Shown here: positions 8,991 through 17,116 of the stretch, in pieces
Numbering within the stretch: position 1 is the stretch's first letter
How the letters are laid out: each line of letters begins with the position of its first letter
Notes under the pieces: model-generated
Database searches by the model: none
Seen by the model: only the letters and a program-made list of their open reading frames with translations
What the model was told of the DNA's origin: nothing
Position numbers and translations under genes: made by a program
Assembly: GCF_028618665.1 (NCBI RefSeq)
Contig: NZ_JAQITF010000010.1
Span: forward strand, 22,174 to 86,173
From: Bartonella sp. AU16XJBT
GTDB taxonomy: Bacteria > Pseudomonadota > Alphaproteobacteria > Rhizobiales > Rhizobiaceae
DNA: 64,000 nt
Direction of reading: 5' to 3'

Positions 8991-9320
8991 ATGAATTTAC
9001 AACAAATTGACCCTGATATTTTTATCGGCGCCCAAATTAGCATAGAAAATATCAAAACATTAGCAGAAGCTGGTTTTAAAACAATTATCTGTAACCGCCC
9101 CGATCACGAAGAGGCTCATCAACCTGATTTTTCAAACATTAAAATGGTTGCAAATAACTATGGCATAAAAGCCTATTACATTCCCATTTCTCCTCCGACC
9201 ATAGAAAAATCAGATGTTGAAACCATGCAAACAATTTTAAAAACAGCCTCTCTCCCTCTTCTCGCCTATTGCCATCATGGAACGCGTTCACTGCATCTTT
9301 ATCATTTAGCACGTCTTTAA
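8991..9320 (+). CDS. TIGR01244-type phosphatase-like protein
   Basis: A 109-residue single-domain protein resembling the dual-specificity-phosphatase-like family TIGR01244 (also found fused to beta-lactamase-fold hydrolases such as Blh). The motif FKTIICNRPD lies near residue 30. The phosphate-binding loop CHHGTRS near residue 94 fits the family pattern C-x4-R-S (usually CRTGTRS). The family is linked to sulfide oxidation or phosphatase activity; the substrate here is unknown. The length is normal. It is flanked on both sides by decayed repeats and stands alone. Confidence 0.75.
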   Translation: MNLQQIDPDIFIGAQISIENIKTLAEAGFKTIICNRPDHEEAHQPDFSNIKMVANNYGIKAYYIPISPPTIEKSDVETMQTILKTASLPLLAYCHHGTRSLHLYHLARL

Positions 9321-9792
9321 TCATAGGTTGCATAGGCTTCCCATGCACTTTACAAGACAAAGTTCTTAAATTTGCACTGATCTGTAAACAATAGTTTGTC
9401 AAGAATGTTTTTCTTACACCTTCCACTTGGGTTCTCCCTTTACTTGGGGCTTCCCTCTTTGTGGAAAGCACTGCATAGGGCACGATAAACAAACTTTGCT
9501 CTTAAATAGACAACAAACATCTACCCCTGAAGCCATAAAAATACATGCAAATTGGTGAAGCGATAAACTTTTAAAATAAAAAAGTCATCGATTTTAAATT
9601 TTGTGAAATTCTAAGAATAAAAGCACAAGAAATTTTAAAAACAGCCTTTCTCCTTCTTCTTATCTATTCTTGCCAAATACGCGGTGTGCTTATTCATTGA
9701 TTTTTCATCATGGATTTTAACGGATCAGAAAGAAACAAGCAGTAAACTTTCAACTGACAGCAAAAACCATAAAGTTAACTGTGAAAAAGATA
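9321..9792. other. decayed stretch with a second copy of the short repeat
   Basis: No gene. About 9365-9525 is related to 7955-8085. Near 9640 the sequence AATTTTAAAAACAGCCTTTCTCC repeats part of the phosphatase gene (9233-9260), so a partial duplication of its 3' end is likely at 9628-9670. Confidence 0.45.
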
Positions 9793-9954
9793 ATGCTTAA
9801 ATCAGATCTTCAGATATTCGATTCTCCCTCTCAACAACGGAAAAAACATATATTCCATGATGTTTTGGAATATATCTTTGTGATGATCATCACTTTAAGT
9901 GCTATTTTTACAGCTCTTCTCTCTTTTTCAGATAAACTTAGAGCATATTTTTAA
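9793..9954 (+). CDS. possible small single-pass membrane protein
   Basis: An open frame of 53 codons starts at ATG 9793 and ends at TAA 9952-9954. It has a charged N-terminus (SQQRKKHIF) and one hydrophobic helix (YIFVMIITLSAIFTALL) near residues 28-44. It converges on ribF and overlaps its last bases. The ribosome binding site is weak (GAAAAAG), so translation is uncertain. No family recognised. Confidence 0.4.
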   Translation: MLKSDLQIFDSPSQQRKKHIFHDVLEYIFVMIITLSAIFTALLSFSDKLRAYF

Positions 9955-10939
9955 AAGTAAGCAACCGATCCAACTTGGATAAGGGTTGAACTGTCTTTAA
10001 AATTTCTTTTGCTTTTTTTTCATCACGGTGCATTTGTGCAATCAAAGGTTCAAGTCCATCAAATTTTTCTTGTCCGCGCAAAAACTTGAAAAAAGAAACG
10101 GTACAGCTCTCCCCATAAAGGTCATCATTAAAGTCAAATAAATAGGTTTCCAAAAGGGGGGCCCCATCTTTAACAACCGTTGGACGACAGCCAAAACTTG
10201 CAACCCCATCATATAAAATACCGTTGGCACGACGCAAACGCACCGCATAAACACCATGAGCCAAACAAACTTGAGGAGGTAACATCTGATTAGCGGTAGG
10301 GAATCCCAAAAGACGTCCAAGTTTGTCGCCTTGAATAATATTGGAGCATACCCGATAGTGATAGCCTAACAAATGAGCGGCTTTGTCCACTTCTCCTTGT
10401 GAAAGAAGTTGCCGAATAAAACTAGAAGAAATGATCAACGGTTGTGAATCTTGAAGACGAGAAACGCAAGGAACTTGCACAACCTGAAATCCAACTTCTT
10501 TTCCTCTTTGGCAAAGAAGATGGACGTTTCCACTTTTCTGATGACCAAATTGAAAATTTTCACCTGTCACCACAACGGAAACCTCAAAAGCTTCCTTTAA
10601 AATCGACTTAATAAATTCATCCGCTGAAAGAGCTGCAAATTGTGCATCAAACGGCTGTTCAATCACGCCATCAAAGCCAAGGATTTTAAAAATTTCAGCT
10701 TTTTCAGCCGCCTCTGTCAAACGATAGACAGGGGCTGAACGTTGAAAAAAACTTCTTGGATGAGGTTCAAAAGTTAAAACAACAGCGGGTTTATTTTTTA
10801 TCCGTGCGAAATCAAGCGCTTTTTGCAACACTACCTGATGCCCACAATGAACACCATCAAAATTTCCAAGTGCCAACACAGCCCTCCGCCAAGCCGAGGG
10901 AAACATATGGGTTCCCTTAAGACGCAAAAAATTAACCAT
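9938..10939 (-). CDS. ribF: bifunctional riboflavin kinase / FAD synthetase
   Basis: A 333-residue enzyme that phosphorylates riboflavin to FMN and adenylates FMN to FAD in the cytoplasm. The N-terminal nucleotidyl-transferase domain shows LGNFDGVHCGHQ (G-x-F-D-G-x-H-x-G-H motif) near residues 24-35 and a later ISSSFIRQLL. The C-terminal kinase domain shows GRLLGFPTAN and ETYLFDFNDDLYG. The ATG at 10939 overlaps the stop of the upstream HAD gene (TAATG), so the two are translationally coupled. Upstream in-frame starts lie inside the HAD gene and were rejected. Confidence 0.95.
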   Translation of the reverse strand: MVNFLRLKGTHMFPSAWRRAVLALGNFDGVHCGHQVVLQKALDFARIKNKPAVVLTFEPHPRSFFQRSAPVYRLTEAAEKAEIFKILGFDGVIEQPFDAQFAALSADEFIKSILKEAFEVSVVVTGENFQFGHQKSGNVHLLCQRGKEVGFQVVQVPCVSRLQDSQPLIISSSFIRQLLSQGEVDKAAHLLGYHYRVCSNIIQGDKLGRLLGFPTANQMLPPQVCLAHGVYAVRLRRANGILYDGVASFGCRPTVVKDGAPLLETYLFDFNDDLYGESCTVSFFKFLRGQEKFDGLEPLIAQMHRDEKKAKEILKTVQPLSKLDRLLTFKNML

Positions 10940-11784
10940 TACTGAAGTGCCCACATGATTGCTTGTGGCCTATAACCATGACGTTCTAGAAAAGAATGCA
11001 AAGCTTGCTTATCCACCACACCATTTTGCATATAATCATAACAATGAATGCCCCCCATAATATAAAGGGCATCAAGACCAAAATGAGCCGCCCCCTTAAT
11101 ATCCGTCAAAAGACCATCACCAATAGCTAAAACTTGACTTTTTTCTACTGTCCCACGTATTTTTTGAAGTTTTTCAAAGGCACACTCATAAATAGGCGCA
11201 TGAGGTTTTCCAGCAATGCGAACTTCCCCTCCTAATTGTTGGTAAAGACGCGCCAATGCACCAGCGCACCAAAATTCCTTATTTCCATAATGGACAATCA
11301 CATCAGGATTAGCACAAATAAAAGGTAAATTCCGCGCGCGCATACGACGAAACATCTCCTCATAAGCAGAGGGTTCTTCAGCAAAATCTTCAAGAAAACC
11401 GCTACAAACAACAACAGAAGCTTCCCATTCCTCAACAAATTCACACGCTAACCCTTCAAACAGTACCAAATCACGTTGTGGACCAATGAAAAAAACTTTA
11501 CGCGGTGCAGCACAAATGAGGTCACGCGTTACATCCCCTGAAGTGATAATGGCATCATAACAGTCACTATGAATATTCATGCTTTGTAATTGGGCCGCAA
11601 CATCTTCCCGGAGTCGAGGAGAATTGGTCAATAAAATGACACTTTTTCCCATTTGCCGAATTTTATACAACGCTTTCAAAGCTGGTTCAAATGCCTGCAC
11701 ACCGTTATGCACAACACCCCACACATCACAAAAAACAGCATCATAATGCGCTATAACAGTCTCAATATGGGTCAGTTCATTCAT
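10939..11784 (-). CDS. HAD-superfamily hydrolase, class IIA
   Basis: A 281-residue cytoplasmic phosphatase-like protein of the TIGR01459 type often found beside ribF in alphaproteobacteria. Motif I reads DAVFCDVWGVVHNG near residues 16-29, motif II is LLTNSPR and motif III/IV is AIGDGLLTDIKGA near residue 222. The cap-domain region and HYGNKEFWCAGALA fit class IIA. In motif I the second aspartate of the usual DxD is replaced by tryptophan (D-V-W), which is common in this subgroup, so the exact reaction is uncertain. The ATG at 11784 has a ribosome binding site (AGATAGG); the longer frame from 11808 does not. Confidence 0.88.
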   Translation of the reverse strand: MNELTHIETVIAHYDAVFCDVWGVVHNGVQAFEPALKALYKIRQMGKSVILLTNSPRLREDVAAQLQSMNIHSDCYDAIITSGDVTRDLICAAPRKVFFIGPQRDLVLFEGLACEFVEEWEASVVVCSGFLEDFAEEPSAYEEMFRRMRARNLPFICANPDVIVHYGNKEFWCAGALARLYQQLGGEVRIAGKPHAPIYECAFEKLQKIRGTVEKSQVLAIGDGLLTDIKGAAHFGLDALYIMGGIHCYDYMQNGVVDKQALHSFLERHGYRPQAIMWALQ

Positions 11785-12129
11785 AGTGCACCTATCTCTC
11801 TTTGTCATTGATCAAGCTGTCTTTTACTTCAAAACTACTTATCGAAAGATAATAGCTCTGTCACCTGCTTTCTCAAACCATACCCCAACTTTGTATCGCC
11901 TATAGAGATCATAAGAAATGATAAAATAAATAAGTTATCATTAAGTTGTGCAAAATTCTAAAACGCTTGATAGTAAAAGCTTATCATTCCACAATGCCCA
12001 TTTTTCTCATAAAAATTTCAATTCTAACAACAACCGCGTTAATACAGTTTTTTAGTGAAAACACTCAAATTTTTTACTTGGAAAATAAACGAATGAAAAC
12101 CCGCCTTAAAAATCGCTTTCTTCAAGATA
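11785..12129. other. no gene seen
   Basis: AT-rich upstream region of the HAD-ribF operon; it should contain that promoter but no clear -35/-10 pair could be singled out. Confidence 0.4.
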
Positions 12130-12560
12130 AAACAATTGATTTATAACAATAATTTATTACTCACGCATAATGAAAAAACCGAATATCTTTTTTCATTTAA
12201 AATCTGTTTATATTGAATTAATCAAAAACTATTTGCTTGCACATTATAAGTGAGATGAACGTGTAGAGCAAAACACTTGAAGAAAGGAATAAAATATCTC
12301 TTAATAGTCTCTCTCAAATGTAAAGACTGTCGTAATATTTTGGACGATCAAAGAGTATGTGGAGTATATACCGTCGTACATCTTTTTTCAGTAAAGATAG
12401 AAGTATAGCTTTTATTCTATCCATGAAACTTTTACTTTATACTCTTCACGGAGTGCCGTTGTGAAATGATCTCGAGCATTAAGAAATGTTCCTTTAAAAC
12501 AAACTCGTGAATATCCGAACAGCCCAATCTATTCTGTTTTGATTTTGTTTTGCATGAGGG
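12130..12560 (+). repeat. dispersed integrase-5' fragment, plus orientation
   Basis: The leader TTGATTTATAACAATAAT, AAAATCTGTTTATATTGAA and TTTGCTTGCACATTATAAG is followed by a decayed start region. Near the end TTCCTTTAAAACAAACTCGTGAA reads S-L-K-Q-T-R-E, the integrase motif. Many indels have accumulated. Confidence 0.6.
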
Positions 12561-12840
12561 ATGTCCACTGATGAAAGCTTTTCCCTACCATCATGATATC
12601 TCAGTCGCATAAAAACAAACCATTTTGCTTATGAGTCAAGAACCTCATTAAGCGCCCCTAGGGGCTTAATCAAACCCATGGGGTTCTCTTACTTTCTTCG
12701 CCAAATTCAGGGCTGATGGCATAATTGTGATGAGCGATAAAAAATTGAAAAGCAAACAGCCTTTTATTAAAAAAGCTATCCGTCTCAAGAAAAACGATTT
12801 TTATTGCCAAGCTCTTAAAATTACTTTATGAATGGAGGTG
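12561..12840. other. no gene seen
   Basis: Intergenic sequence with a small hairpin (AGCGCCCCTAGGGGCTTAA, near 12650-12670) that has no T-run after it. The promoter of the following ncRNA should lie at its right end. Confidence 0.35.
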
Positions 12841-12841
12841 T

Positions 12842-13037
12842 TTTGGTCGCATACGCAGCGACCAATAGGGCTCTAAAACCCGAAAGCTAAAATAAAAATT
12901 TACTCCGCTTTGCGGATATCCCGGAATTCCGGGAGGTTTTGTTATGTCCAAGTGCTGTAAGCACTAAAAGCAAAATGCTGATTTAGCTTCAGTTTTAGAC
13001 TCCCGGAATACCAATGCGAGGGCGCTCGCAACCGGAG
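12842..13037 (+). ncRNA. Brt-type small RNA / structured leader (copy 1)
   Basis: About 195 bases upstream of an XRE-type regulator match the arrangement and size (about 200 nt) described for the Bartonella regulatory transcripts (Brt), which lie upstream of trp genes and affect virulence gene expression. Visible stems are GGTCGC (12845-12850)/GCGACC (12858-12863), GGG-CT-CTAAAAC (12868-12879)/GTTTTAG-ACT-CCC (12992-13004), AGCTAAA (12885-12891)/TTTAGCT (12982-12988), the local hairpin TCCGCTTTGCGGA (12904-12916) and the palindrome CCCGGAATTCCGGG. The second copy at 59283-59475 preserves these pairings with different bases. The exact ends are estimated. Confidence 0.75.
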
Positions 13038-13044
13038 GGGGCAA

Positions 13045-13347
13045 ATGCAAACTCAGAGCCTTAATATTGATCTTTTTGTTGGCAAAAAAATTCGCTTGAA
13101 GCGAAAAATATTAGGGATGTCTCAAAAAAACTTAGGAGACGCTTTAGGGGTAAGTTTTCAACAAATCCAAAAGTATGAAAAAGGCTTAAATCGTGTGAGC
13201 GCTGGGCGATTAAAGGAAATTTCCGATATCCTAAATGTTCCGGTTTCCTTTTTTACACGGATATCATCTTACATATCATCACAAACGAAAACACCTCGTA
13301 CCCTCATGAAGAAATTGCATCAAGCAAAGAGGAATTTTTGCTTTTAA
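13045..13347 (+). CDS. XRE-family transcriptional regulator (Trp type), copy 1, C-terminally frameshifted
   Basis: A 100-residue DNA-binding protein. The helix-turn-helix spans about residues 17-70, with GMSQKNLGDALGVSFQQIQK and YEKGLNRVSAGRLKEIS. It matches the Trp regulators paired with Brt RNAs, which act on virulence genes including badA in B. henselae. The ribosome binding site GGAGGGGG lies 6 bases from the ATG. After about residue 84 the frame ends early, while the -1 frame continues with HEEIASSKEE, FLLLKSFRVLTSVKQKAILK and stops at 13415. This looks like a frameshift that removes a conserved tail of about 35 residues. The DNA-binding domain is intact. Confidence 0.85.
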   Translation: MQTQSLNIDLFVGKKIRLKRKILGMSQKNLGDALGVSFQQIQKYEKGLNRVSAGRLKEISDILNVPVSFFTRISSYISSQTKTPRTLMKKLHQAKRNFCF

Positions 13348-13415
13348 AAAGCTTTAGAGTCCTGACCTCTGTCAAACAGAAAGCCATTTTAAAATTAATT
13401 TGTGATCAGAATTAA
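13348..13415 (+). pseudogene. out-of-frame 3' tail of the trp gene (copy 1)
   Basis: In the -1 frame relative to the regulator, the sequence reads LLLKSFRVLTSVKQKAILKL then ICDQN and a stop at 13413-13415. The second trp copy has the same tail (LLLKSFRVLTSVKQKAILKL) also out of frame, so it is conserved protein sequence that current frames do not reach. Confidence 0.6.
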
Positions 13416-14075
13416 AACTTTTTAAAACATGGATATAGGGTGCACCACGCTCTGTTCTTGGCTTTCTCCCCACACCTCAAAGAATGCAAATCTCTCCTCA
13501 AACCGGTTGATAAACAATCCGCCTTCTCAAAAACAGCTCCTTTTCAGCTTCCCATTTTATATGGTTCCTTTGACAAAATTATACAGGCAAACCCTTTCTG
13601 AAATCTTCACCGTACTCTCCCATCAAAAGGCCCCATGCATAAACTTTTTACCTCACTACCTCTCAAACGATGGTGTTTTACAGCACTAAAGGATACGCAT
13701 TCATATATATTTTTAAAAGGGAAATCCCCTCTTGGCTGTGAACGCTCCATTGATTTTAGACGATGTGCATTTAACATACCTGCTATAAAGACTTAGTATC
13801 TGTTATAAATTCTTAAAAGGCATGTTTTTTCCTCTAAAATCTCAATGCTATACTAACACCATCATAAGACAATATTATCCAGTTTTCTCGTAATCATAAT
13901 CCTCAATCTGATAAAGTTGAAACAAACGATATAATTGTGAATACAATTTTAGGCGATCATTTAGAATAACAAATGATAACGATTGCTTCTATAAAGATAA
14001 AAGAAGTCACAATCAATTGCACAGTAACTTCTTTATTTGAAACTTATACATCTACTATTGAGATATGTATTTTTC
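13416..14075. other. no gene seen
   Basis: AT-rich sequence; the open frame near 13429-13689 has no ribosome binding site and low-complexity content and I reject it. No RNA or repeat recognised. Confidence 0.45.
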
Positions 14076-14312
14076 TCAAAAGCCATGCCCACGATCCGTA
14101 GAAGGAGTCTCTTTCGAGAAAAACAGTTCATTATCTGCTTTTAGAACGTTTTGACAATTCGTAGATTCCTGAACAGCTGGTCCTGAAAGAAAACACTTCT
14201 TTCCCCATTCTTCTCTTAATTTTGCATCTTTTTTAAAATCTTCTACGCTATAGTTTTTTTCACACCCGGTCACCAATAATAGAGCCATGCATAATAAAAT
14301 AAATTTTCTCAT
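14076..14312 (-). CDS. EexN-like lipoprotein, separate copy near virB
   Basis: A 78-residue lipoprotein with signal peptide MRKFILLCMALLL and lipobox VTGC. The family segment NYSVEDFKKDAKLREEWGKKC and the second cysteine (TNCQNVLKADNE) are present. It is more diverged in its signal peptide than the array at 3.9-5.8 kb. The ribosome binding site is AAAGAGGGATAAA. It sits about 2.2 kb upstream of virB2, consistent with an association of EexN proteins with T4SS loci. Confidence 0.72.
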   Translation of the reverse strand: MRKFILLCMALLLVTGCEKNYSVEDFKKDAKLREEWGKKCFLSGPAVQESTNCQNVLKADNELFFSKETPSTDRGHGF

Positions 14313-14452
14313 TTTATCCCTCTTTAAATACCTTATCTGTTAACATTATCCCCAAAATGGATTTTGAATTTTCATATTTTATGAAGATAGAGCGTGATTA
14401 TCCCTTGCTTATTTTCACAATGAACATCTAAGTACAATAATGCAAGAAGCGC

Positions 14453-14707
14453 TCATGACAGCCGTCGTATGCGTTTTTCATAAAATACAATGAGAAGAAA
14501 AGAGCCAAAACTCAATAAAAATGACGAAATCAAAAGACGCACGAATGCTTTTGTCCAACTGATTTCAAATACAGAGACTGCGATAGGAATTGCTCCTAAC
14601 ACTAGAAAACCTATGAGCATTATAATGCTTAATATCACGCTCAACGGACCACGAAGCCATAACAAGAAAAGTGCAAGCGCTTTTTTATTTATTTGTATTT
14701 TGGTCAC
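14453..14707 (-). CDS. small membrane protein of unknown function
   Basis: An 84-residue protein with two strong hydrophobic segments, around LSVILSIIMLIGFLVLGAIP and FVRLLISSFLLSFGSFLLIV, and a basic C-terminus (YEKRIRRLS). I chose the GTG at 14707 because GAGGGGGG lies 7 bases upstream; the longer frame from ATG 14722 would place that site inside the gene. I cannot name a family. It lies on the minus strand between an EexN-like gene and the SNase-like gene and may be a T4SS-associated accessory gene, but that is inference from position only. Confidence 0.6.
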   Translation of the reverse strand: MTKIQINKKALALFLLWLRGPLSVILSIIMLIGFLVLGAIPIAVSVFEISWTKAFVRLLISSFLLSFGSFLLIVFYEKRIRRLS

Positions 14708-14722
14708 TATTTCCCCCCTCAT

Positions 14723-15353
14723 GTTATCGTTATTTTATACTTAGTGATTTAAAAATATAGAAGAAATACCAACGATACAAATCATGTTTAAAAAGATTTT
14801 TTCGTAAGGTCCTATTTGAGATCCATCATTTGGAAGAATGATTTTAGAAGAAGATAGCTTTTAAAGTTTCATAAAGCATGCGACAGATTGACGAACTTTG
14901 AAGAAATAAACCGCATTACCCAATACTGAAAACAAAATTCTGGTTAAAAAAAATCTTTTGCTATGAATTCTTTTAAGCCATTGTGAAATACTTATCAGTT
15001 ATATCAAACATTCCATTATTTTGGGAAGTGTTCATTTTTTTACCTTTATCAACCCCACTCTACAAACCCGTTTCTTGAGCATTTTTTATCTTCTCACTTT
15101 CTCCTTCAAGTGCAAATATTGAAAAACCTTTTACCTCCCCAAATACCATTCCCCTTCTCCTTGAAAACATACAAGGAAAAAAGGCCATTTTAAGAGCCAA
15201 TCTCTCTTAAAAATAAAAGTGTTATCCGTTCACCTTTATGAAAAAACGCAAATATTCTCACGGCTTATTCCAATTTATCCTATAGTAATTTGCAATTTTA
15301 TTGGTAAAGTTTTCTCTCATAAAAGTTTAAGTAAATATGTTCGTCACAGTCTA
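14723..15353. other. no gene seen
   Basis: AT-rich intergenic sequence with short frames only. No RNA gene or recognisable repeat. Confidence 0.45.
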
Positions 15354-16079
15354 TCAAAAGTCAGAAAACGGGTTATAAGATCCATTATCACGCCGCCATT
15401 TTAAAGGTTCAGTGAAGTCGCTTGACCAAAGACCAATCTTGTTGTCACGTGCTTTTTCTTCCGCATGATAATACTGCGCTGGAATAGGATTTTCACCCTC
15501 CTTTGAGAGGAGCAACATACCTTCTGTAAGACCTGCCTCGGCTAAATCAACCCCTTGAACAAAACATTGCGCATAATAAACACCCTTGTGCATAAAAGCC
15601 TGCTTACAGGATAAATCCTGTCCAAGTGTTTTGGTGACAAGCCAAGCCGTTGTAACCGCACCACAGGGCCATTCTTGATTCTTTAATCTTGCTTTTTGAC
15701 GTGGTGCGCATGTGTCCACACCATAAAGATGAATATCACGAGTAATACGGGATCGCCAAGATTGTGCAGAAGGTGTTAGTAATTTAAATGTAACCCCACT
15801 TGTAACCGATGCCCTACCATGAAAAACAACAGCATTATTTGCAACATCGTTTGATAAAACACTCTTCTGTAGATCAAGCGCTGGTTCATTTTCTTCTAAT
15901 GGTTGTTTAGTGATCGATTGACGCAATTTTTTTTCTTCTCGATAGAGATCAACAATATCTTGGATATCTTGCGTCTTCAATGTTTCAAGAACGCTAAAAT
16001 CTATTTTATCTTTATATTGGCTTAATCCCCACACTATGGAACCCATAATGTAAATAATAACAATCAATTTAAATAGCAT
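15354..16079 (-). CDS. SNase-like (thermonuclease-family) protein with N-terminal membrane anchor
   Basis: A 241-residue protein. Residues 3-20 form a hydrophobic anchor (LFKLIVIIYIMGSIVWGL), so most of it should lie in the periplasm. The domain from about residue 90 has the staphylococcal-nuclease fold pattern: IHLYGVDTCAPRQKAR, EWPCGAVTTAWL, and a C-terminal EEKARDNKIGLWS typical of the family. The usual catalytic glutamate of the D-A-P-E motif is not present (D-T-C-A-P), so nuclease activity is doubtful. It is divergently oriented from virB2, and the 390-base gap must hold both promoters. Confidence 0.8.
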   Translation of the reverse strand: MLFKLIVIIYIMGSIVWGLSQYKDKIDFSVLETLKTQDIQDIVDLYREEKKLRQSITKQPLEENEPALDLQKSVLSNDVANNAVVFHGRASVTSGVTFKLLTPSAQSWRSRITRDIHLYGVDTCAPRQKARLKNQEWPCGAVTTAWLVTKTLGQDLSCKQAFMHKGVYYAQCFVQGVDLAEAGLTEGMLLLSKEGENPIPAQYYHAEEKARDNKIGLWSSDFTEPLKWRRDNGSYNPFSDF

Positions 16080-16472
16080 CTCTTAACACGCTCGCTCAAA
16101 AAATTCATTGTTTTTTATCCTTTCACATTATTTACTAGCAATCCCCTTGTTTTTAAAGAAAAAATTGAAATACCTGTGTTACACATTAACTACATTTTGT
16201 AAAGAATAATATTCTCTCTCACCTTGTTTTAATATTGTTGTCTTAACCAAAAGCACAACTTAAAATTGCCATTTTCATATAACACACTCTCAATTTGAAA
16301 AGACTTCTGTCTCTTGAAAAAGAAGAGTTTGAGAGTGAGCAGATCCACTATCAAGACTTTTTAAATAAAAAACGAGGAGTTTAGACTGTCATAAAATAAC
16401 AGAATTCTCCAGTTGTTAGAGGTAATGGAATGTCGAGATATGAACAAATATCGTTTGTTAAAGAGAGGTAAA
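16080..16472. promoter_or_regulatory. virB upstream region with inverted repeat
   Basis: The gap between the SNase-like gene and virB2 should contain the virB promoter; in Bartonella the virB and bep genes are known to be activated by the BatR response regulator. The clearest element is an exact inverted repeat, CACTCTCAA at 16285-16293 and TTGAGAGTG at 16329-16337, with 35 bases between the arms. I cannot place -35 and -10 boxes with confidence. Confidence 0.5.
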
Positions 16473-16793
16473 ATGACAGATCATAGATTCCAGAACATCA
16501 TTTTTATCGTGACCATGCTGCTTTTTACAGCAGTGTTTGTATCCGATCTTTCTTATGCTGCTTCTGCTCCTAGTGGAGGTGGTTTTGGGAATCTTGATGG
16601 TGTTTTAGGCAACATTGTCACAATGATGACGGGTGGAACGGCGAGGCTCATTGCCATTATATGTGTTGCTGCTGTAGGTATTGGTTGGATGTATGGCTTT
16701 ATTGATTTACGCAAAGCAGCTTATTGTGTTCTGGGTATTGCTATTGTTTTTGGTGCCCCTACTCTCGTCACTAAATTAGCGGGCACAACATAG
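16473..16793 (+). CDS. virB2: VirB2, major T4SS pilin
   Basis: A 106-residue pilin precursor. The start at 16473 is preceded by AGAGAGGTAAA, a much better site than that of the longer frame from 16413. A cleavable signal peptide runs to about SYAASA, followed by a glycine-rich segment (PSGGGFGNLDG) and two hydrophobic helices (LIAIICVAAVGIGWMYGFID and AYCVLGIAIVFGAPTLV), the VirB2/TrbC pattern. It forms the extracellular pilus or channel. It is the first gene of the virB operon; there is no virB1, as expected in Bartonella. Confidence 0.93.
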   Translation: MTDHRFQNIIFIVTMLLFTAVFVSDLSYAASAPSGGGFGNLDGVLGNIVTMMTGGTARLIAIICVAAVGIGWMYGFIDLRKAAYCVLGIAIVFGAPTLVTKLAGTT

Positions 16794-16794
16794 A

Positions 16795-17103
16795 ATGAAT
16801 GAAGATACCCTTTTTCTTGCCTGTACACGTCCAGCCATGTTTGCCGGTGTTACAATGGAAGCGATGGCGCTTAATGTCATGGCGACATCCATTCTTTTCA
16901 TTTTGACCAGTGGTTTTACTATGTTTGGTCTTGGGATTGGGATGCACTTTATTTTGCGAGAAGTGACAAAGCATGACCACAACCAATTTCGCGTATTATT
17001 TGCATGGCTCAATACAAGAGGAAAGCAAAAAAACCTCAACCGATGGGGAGGAGGGTCTACCTCCCCCTTACGCCTTGTCCGCAATTATAAAGAACTAAGT
17101 TGA
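16795..17103 (+). CDS. virB3: VirB3, inner-membrane T4SS component
   Basis: A 102-residue protein that starts one base after the virB2 stop. It begins with the typical short charged segment (MNEDTLFLACTRPAMFAGV) and has two hydrophobic segments (MALNVMATSILFILTSGFTMF and GLGIGMHFILREV). It works with the VirB4 ATPase in the inner membrane. Confidence 0.92.
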   Translation: MNEDTLFLACTRPAMFAGVTMEAMALNVMATSILFILTSGFTMFGLGIGMHFILREVTKHDHNQFRVLFAWLNTRGKQKNLNRWGGGSTSPLRLVRNYKELS

Positions 17104-17116
17104 AGGAACAAAAACG

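Noticed and set aside
13085..13347. Programmed frameshift heptamer in trp
   Set aside because: No canonical X-XXY-YYZ slippery site is present at the junction in either copy, so I report only the shared frameshift, not a mechanism.
13429..13689. Plus-strand frame of 86 codons after the first trp gene
   Set aside because: No ribosome binding site and no recognisable domain.
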